DNA from: Ga0077527 sp032128415
GTDB taxonomy: Bacteria; Pseudomonadota; Gammaproteobacteria; Burkholderiales; SG8-41
Assembly (NCBI GenBank): GCA_032128415.1
Contig: JAQBGW010000134.1
Location: forward strand, 6,092-70,091
Length of the DNA stretch: 64,000 nucleotides
Direction of reading: 5' to 3'
Shown here: positions 59,972 through 64,000 of the stretch, one piece after another
Layout: the number at the start of each line of letters is the position of its first letter
How positions within the stretch are numbered: the first letter of the stretch is position 1
The notes under the pieces: generated by a model
Told to the model about the DNA's origin: nothing
What the model saw: only the letters and a program-made list of their open reading frames with translations
The model's database searches: none
Made by a program: the position numbers and the translations under genes

Positions 59972-62569
59972 ATGAGCAGCGCATCAGCTCCGGGCACCGT
60001 CAAATTGCGGCAAGGACTTTCTGCGCCGAAAACGCAGCGCGCCATACTCGCTGGTGAGCGCGCCGCACTACAACAAAAATTCGAAAATGGACAGCTCGGG
60101 CACGAAATCCTGCAGCAACTTGCGCGACTGACTGATAGTCATCTGCGGATATCGTGGAAAAACTGCGCGATACCGGCAGACATTGCACTGGTCGCGGTCG
60201 GTGGCTACGGACGCGGTCAATTGTTTCCACATTCCGATGTCGATATCCTGATCCTGTTACCGCAAACGCCGGATGCCGCGCTGCGCGAAAAACTGGAAGC
60301 ACTGGTCAGCACCTTCTGGGACATCGGACTCGAAGCAGGTCACAGCGTGCGTACGATCGACGAGTGTTTTGAGGTGGCTGCCGGGGACATCACAATACAA
60401 ACCAGTCTGCTGGAGTCGCGACTGGTCACTGGCAACCGCGAGCTTCACCGCCGATTCACGCGCAAACTACAGCATTTCATCGACCCCGGTGCCTTCCTGC
60501 GTGCCAAGCGCATTGAACAGCAGGAGCGCCATTCGCGGCACGCAGTAACCAATCTTGAACCTAATCTCAAGGAAAGCCCCGGCGGCCTGCGTGATCTGAA
60601 TACCATCCTGTGGATATCCAAGGCCGCTCGACTCGGCCGGACCTGGCTGGAACTGGCGCGACGCGGCTTCATTACACAGGACGAGGCGACTGCCATTGGC
60701 CGCCATGAGCGCGTTCTCGAATTATTGCGAATCCGGCTGCATTTTCTCGCGACACGCCGCGAAGACCGGCTGCTGTTTGATCACCAGACAGCATTGGCCA
60801 AACAGCTCGGATTTGCTGATCGCGCCAGCAAACGGGCCAGCGAGCGCCTGATGCAACGTTACTATCAGACTGCAAAAGCAGTATCGCAACTGAACACAAT
60901 CCTGCTGCAGAATCTCGCGCTACGCATTGCGCCGCCTCCGGGCAATCACATTGTGACCCCCCTGAACAAACGCTTTGTGATCCGTGGCGAATTGCTGTCG
61001 GCGCCGGATCAAAAAATATTCGGGCGTGATCCATGCACAATCCTCGAAGCGTTTGCGCTGCTGCAAAAACATCATGAAATCAAAGGCATCGGTGCTGAGA
61101 CGCTCCGAGCGCTGTGGCGCGCGCGCCGGCGCATCAATCCCACTGCACGTCGCGACCCGCGCATGCGAGCACTGTTCATGAACATACTGCGCAGCCCGAC
61201 ACGCGTGATCCACGAACTGCAGCGCATGCACCGCTATGACATTCTGGGCCGTTACATCCCTGCATTCGGACGTATCGTCGGCCAGATGCAGCACGATCTC
61301 TATCACGTTTACACCGTAGATGAGCACATACTCAAAGTGGTGCGCAACGTGCGCCGCTTTGCTGTGCCGGAACTGGCCCATGAATTCCCGCTCTGCAGTC
61401 GCCTGATGAGCGAGTTCGAGAAACCAGAATTACTCTACCTGGCCGGCCTGTTCCACGACATCGCCAAAGGGCGAGGCGGCGATCACTCTGATCTCGGCAA
61501 AGTCGATGCCCACCGCTTTTGCAAAGCACACGGACTGGAGCCGGCCGATTGTGATCTGGTGGCCTGGCTGGTAGAACAACATCTGGTCATGTCGGCAACT
61601 GCGCAAAAGCAGGATCTGAGCGACCCGGATGTCATCAGCGCCTTTGCGCAGCGCGTCGGCGACAAACGCCGCCTTGCCGCGCTTTATCTGCTGACCGTAG
61701 CGGACATCCGCGGCACCAGCCCCAAAGTGTGGAACGCGTGGAAAGCCAAGCTGCTGGAAGATCTATTCCACACCACCCAGCGCCTGCTCGCCGGCGAGCA
61801 CGCCGGGCCGCTGGACAATCAACTTGCGCGGCAGGAAGACGCCATGGCCCGCCTGCGTCTATACGCGATACCTGAAACCGATTACCAGGAATTCTGGCGC
61901 CAACTCGACACCGCGTATTTTCTGCGGCATGAGGCGCAGGAAATCGCGTGGCACACCCGGCAACTCTGCCGCCACGTCAACTCGCCCGCGCCTGTCGTCA
62001 GGGCGCGACTGTCACCTATAGGAGAAGGCCTGCAGGTCGTGGTCTATGTTGTCGACCAGAAGGAGCTGTTTTCCCGCATCTGCGGTTTCTTCGAGGGGAT
62101 CAGCTTCAACATCTACGGAGCCAAAATCCACACCACGAAGCACGGCTATGCCCTGGACACATTCCACATCCAGGATGCATCGAACCGACAACCGGGATAC
62201 CGCGACCTGATCAGTTACATCGAGCATGAACTAACCGGGCTCCTGACAAACAAGGCGCCGCTGCCGCCGCTGACCAAACCGCGTCTGAGCCGCCAGTTGC
62301 GGCATTTCCCGATCACGCCCGAAGTCAATATCCAGACTGACGAGCGTGGCACCTATCGCATGCTGTCTATCGTCGCCGGTGACCGACCGGGACTGCTGTC
62401 ACGCATATCCCGTACGCTGACTGCGTTCGATATCAACCTGCACGCCGCCAAAATCAATACTCTGGGGTCTCGCGCCGAAGATACGTTTGTCATCAGTGGC
62501 AGCGCGCTCAACAATCCGAAGAGCGCTGTGAAATTCGAAGGCGAACTGCTCGACAAGTTACGCGTCTGA
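59972..62569 (+). CDS. glnD: bifunctional uridylyltransferase/uridylyl-removing enzyme GlnD
   Basis: An 865-residue nitrogen sensor that uridylylates PII proteins under nitrogen limitation and removes the UMP when glutamine is high. Nucleotidyltransferase motif GGYGRGQLFPHSDVDILIL is at about residues 73-91. The HD domain has LFHDIAKGRGGDHSDLG, and two C-terminal ACT domains (starting about 685 and 795) sense glutamine. map-glnD next to rpsB-tsf is conserved in proteobacteria. Confidence 0.97.
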   Translation: MSSASAPGTVKLRQGLSAPKTQRAILAGERAALQQKFENGQLGHEILQQLARLTDSHLRISWKNCAIPADIALVAVGGYGRGQLFPHSDVDILILLPQTPDAALREKLEALVSTFWDIGLEAGHSVRTIDECFEVAAGDITIQTSLLESRLVTGNRELHRRFTRKLQHFIDPGAFLRAKRIEQQERHSRHAVTNLEPNLKESPGGLRDLNTILWISKAARLGRTWLELARRGFITQDEATAIGRHERVLELLRIRLHFLATRREDRLLFDHQTALAKQLGFADRASKRASERLMQRYYQTAKAVSQLNTILLQNLALRIAPPPGNHIVTPLNKRFVIRGELLSAPDQKIFGRDPCTILEAFALLQKHHEIKGIGAETLRALWRARRRINPTARRDPRMRALFMNILRSPTRVIHELQRMHRYDILGRYIPAFGRIVGQMQHDLYHVYTVDEHILKVVRNVRRFAVPELAHEFPLCSRLMSEFEKPELLYLAGLFHDIAKGRGGDHSDLGKVDAHRFCKAHGLEPADCDLVAWLVEQHLVMSATAQKQDLSDPDVISAFAQRVGDKRRLAALYLLTVADIRGTSPKVWNAWKAKLLEDLFHTTQRLLAGEHAGPLDNQLARQEDAMARLRLYAIPETDYQEFWRQLDTAYFLRHEAQEIAWHTRQLCRHVNSPAPVVRARLSPIGEGLQVVVYVVDQKELFSRICGFFEGISFNIYGAKIHTTKHGYALDTFHIQDASNRQPGYRDLISYIEHELTGLLTNKAPLPPLTKPRLSRQLRHFPITPEVNIQTDERGTYRMLSIVAGDRPGLLSRISRTLTAFDINLHAAKINTLGSRAEDTFVISGSALNNPKSAVKFEGELLDKLRV

Positions 62570-62582
62570 CCGGCACACCGCT

Positions 62583-63116
62583 TCAGTCGTTGCCGGCATC
62601 ACCCTCGGGGAACAGTTCATCCGTGAATCCGAAGTAACGCATGTCGCGGATGCGCATCGGATACAGAATACCGTCAAGATGGTCACACTCATGCTGCACC
62701 ACCCGCGCATGAAAACCTTCGACAGTACGGTCTATCGCAGCGCCTTGCGCATCCATGCCCTGATAACGCAGTCGCCGGCATCGCGGCACCAGACCACGCA
62801 TACCCGGCACAGACAGACAACCCTCCCAGCCCTCTTCCACCATCGTATCCAACAGTGTGATCAGCGGATTGATCAGCACGGTCTGCGGTACCGGCTCGGC
62901 ATCGGGATAACGCGGATTCGACTCAATACCAAAAATTACCACGCGCAACGGCACACCAATCTGCGGCGCTGCCAGTCCCGCGCCTTCGTGCGCCCGCATG
63001 GTGTCCTGCATGTCGGCAAGCAACGCCTGCAATTCCGGTGTACCGATACGCTCTACCGGCAGCGACACCTGCAGCAGGCGCGGATCGCCCATACGTAACA
63101 CCAGCCTAATTGCCAT
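62583..63116 (-). CDS. def: peptide deformylase
   Basis: A 177-residue metalloenzyme removing the formyl group from new proteins. All three motifs are intact: GAGLAAPQIG (45-54), EGCLSVPG and HECDH. Its start overlaps the upstream phosphorylase gene by 11 bp. This copy lies apart from the usual def-fmt pair, so another def may exist elsewhere. Confidence 0.95.
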   Translation of the reverse strand: MAIRLVLRMGDPRLLQVSLPVERIGTPELQALLADMQDTMRAHEGAGLAAPQIGVPLRVVIFGIESNPRYPDAEPVPQTVLINPLITLLDTMVEEGWEGCLSVPGMRGLVPRCRRLRYQGMDAQGAAIDRTVEGFHARVVQHECDHLDGILYPMRIRDMRYFGFTDELFPEGDAGND

Positions 63117-63861
63117 GCGCCTGCACCATAGCCGTCAGCAATGCCCTTACGCGTATCATCGCCGCCGCGGAAACTGCAGCAATATCATCCATGGAGACCT
63201 TCCCGGCACTCGCACCGCGTCCTGCAGCAGGATTGACGACAACAGCGAGCATTGCATAGCAAAGACCCAGTTCACGCGCCAGCGCGGCTTCGGGCATGCC
63301 GGTCATGCCGACCAAATGCGCGCCGTCCCGCGCCATGCGATCAATTTCAGCAGCGGACTCCAGGCGCGGGCCCTGCGTAGCACCGTAAGTGCCGCCATCG
63401 CGCAACGATATGCGGGCGCCCGCACCGGCACGCAGCAACCGTTGGCGCATGGACTCGCAAAACGGCTGCGTAAAATCAATGTGCGCCAGCGGTCGCTCGA
63501 CACCATCAAAATAAGTGGCATCACGGCTATGGGTGTAATCGATGATCTGGTCGGGCACCACCAGCATGCCCGCTCCAAGGTCGCCGGTGATACCGCCCAC
63601 CGTAGCAACTGCCACTACATCGCGCACACCCTGCGCGTGCAAGGCCCAAAGATTGGCGCGATAGTTGATCCGATGCGGCGCAATGGTGTGCGCCTGCCCG
63701 TGACGCGGCATAAACACCACCTCACGGCCCTGCAAGCGTCCGCAAGTCAGTGCGGCGGACGGCTCACCATAGGGCGTCGACACTATCTGCTGACGAATAT
63801 TGTCCAGATCTGCAAATTGCGTCAGCCCGCTGCCGCCAATAATTCCAAGCATGTTTATCAT
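63106..63861 (-). CDS. S-methyl-5'-thioinosine (or methylthioadenosine) phosphorylase
   Basis: A 251-residue purine nucleoside phosphorylase of the MTAP/MTIP group: LGIIGGSGL, MPRHGQAHTIAPHRINYRANLWAL, GGTYGATQGPRLES and LVGMTGMPEAALARELG. Its length and the HTIAPHRINYRANLWAL segment resemble the Pseudomonas methylthioinosine phosphorylase more than human-type MTAP. It is coupled to hpt (ATGA overlap), whose substrate hypoxanthine is the product of methylthioinosine cleavage, which supports the MTIP reading. A methylthioadenosine deaminase would also be needed and is not in the window. Confidence 0.85.
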   Translation of the reverse strand: MINMLGIIGGSGLTQFADLDNIRQQIVSTPYGEPSAALTCGRLQGREVVFMPRHGQAHTIAPHRINYRANLWALHAQGVRDVVAVATVGGITGDLGAGMLVVPDQIIDYTHSRDATYFDGVERPLAHIDFTQPFCESMRQRLLRAGAGARISLRDGGTYGATQGPRLESAAEIDRMARDGAHLVGMTGMPEAALARELGLCYAMLAVVVNPAAGRGASAGKVSMDDIAAVSAAAMIRVRALLTAMVQAHGN

Positions 63862-64000
63862 GCTACCGGTTTATCCGGGTCGAGCGCATACACTGCGGGC
63901 AGATTGCGCCACAGACCATGGACATCCATGCCAAAACCGAACACATAGCGGTCAGGCACCTGCACCCCGGTAAAATCTGCCGCGACCGGTTTGGTTCGAG
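63858..64000 (-). CDS. hpt: hypoxanthine(-guanine) phosphoribosyltransferase, 3' end only
   Basis: The last 46 codons of a gene that enters from the right edge. The sequence VPDRYVFGFGMDVHGLWRNLP is the conserved C-terminal segment of bacterial hypoxanthine phosphoribosyltransferases. Its TGA overlaps the phosphorylase ATG. It converts hypoxanthine (and guanine) to IMP (GMP). Confidence 0.85.
   Translation of the reverse strand, partial: RTKPVAADFTGVQVPDRYVFGFGMDVHGLWRNLPAVYALDPDKPVA

Noticed and set aside
1..64000. CRISPR arrays, insertion sequences, prophage genes, rRNA genes
   Set aside because: No regularly spaced repeats, transposase or integrase-like frames, terminal repeats or rRNA sequence were seen on either strand.

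Overview
The window looks like chromosomal DNA from a betaproteobacterium of fairly high GC content. The evidence is the gene order: rpsB-tsf-pyrH-frr-uppS-cdsA-dxr-rseP-bamA-skp-lpxD-fabZ-lpxA-lpxB-rnhB, lepA-lepB-DUF4845-rnc-era-recO-pdxJ-acpS-nagZ, rpoE-rseA-mucB-degP, pyrG-kdsA-eno-ftsB and uvrC-pgsA-tRNA(Gly, Cys, Leu). The cell is Gram-negative (LpxA/B/D, BamA, Skp, KdsA). I cannot name the genus. Most genes lie on the minus strand, and many overlap by 1-14 bp, often as ATGA or GTGA. I see no insertion sequence, prophage or CRISPR array.

Layout. 1-10.4 kb is the accessory part: the end of an altronate/galactarate dehydratase-type enzyme, an antitoxin-like remnant, a MipA/OmpV outer-membrane protein, a truncated DUF3147 gene, two unassigned membrane proteins around an encapsulated-ferritin-type protein (EncFtn) with no shell gene, an MFS carrier, an ADP-forming acyl-CoA synthetase, a DEDDh exonuclease and a cNMP/CBS/DUF294 nucleotidyltransferase. 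10.5-22 kb holds DUF1178, three tRNAs, pgsA, uvrC, a family-5 uracil-DNA glycosylase, and the nagZ-acpS-pdxJ-recO-era-rnc-DUF4845-lepB-lepA run. 22-26 kb is the sigma-E envelope-stress operon, closed by a strong terminator. 26-33 kb holds a fused osmoprotectant-type binding protein/permease, an omega-aminotransferase, and a 1175-residue flavin/iron-sulfur fusion resembling NfnB joined to NfnA. 33-41.5 kb holds folD, ftsB, eno, kdsA, pyrG, and the divergent ppsA/ppsR pair (PEP synthase and its regulatory kinase/phosphatase).

41.5-44.6 kb is the most notable locus. An EgtB-like protein that fits selenoneine synthase SenA and a SenB-type selenosugar synthase are divergently transcribed from a 53-bp gap that contains a perfect 8-bp inverted repeat. 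No senC (selenophosphate synthetase) and no egtD are in the window. 44.6-59 kb is the lipid A / outer-membrane assembly / isoprenoid / translation superoperon, read leftward from an rpsB promoter with a structured leader. 59-62.6 kb is map-glnD, read rightward. 62.6-64 kb is a leftward hpt-(methylthioinosine phosphorylase)-def cluster.

Functional themes are envelope biogenesis and its stress response (RpoE, RseA, MucB, DegP and RseP all present), purine salvage from methylthioadenosine products, PEP/pyruvate carbon control, and possible selenium and iron handling by SenAB and EncFtn. All annotations come from reading the sequence and family knowledge. No database search was run.
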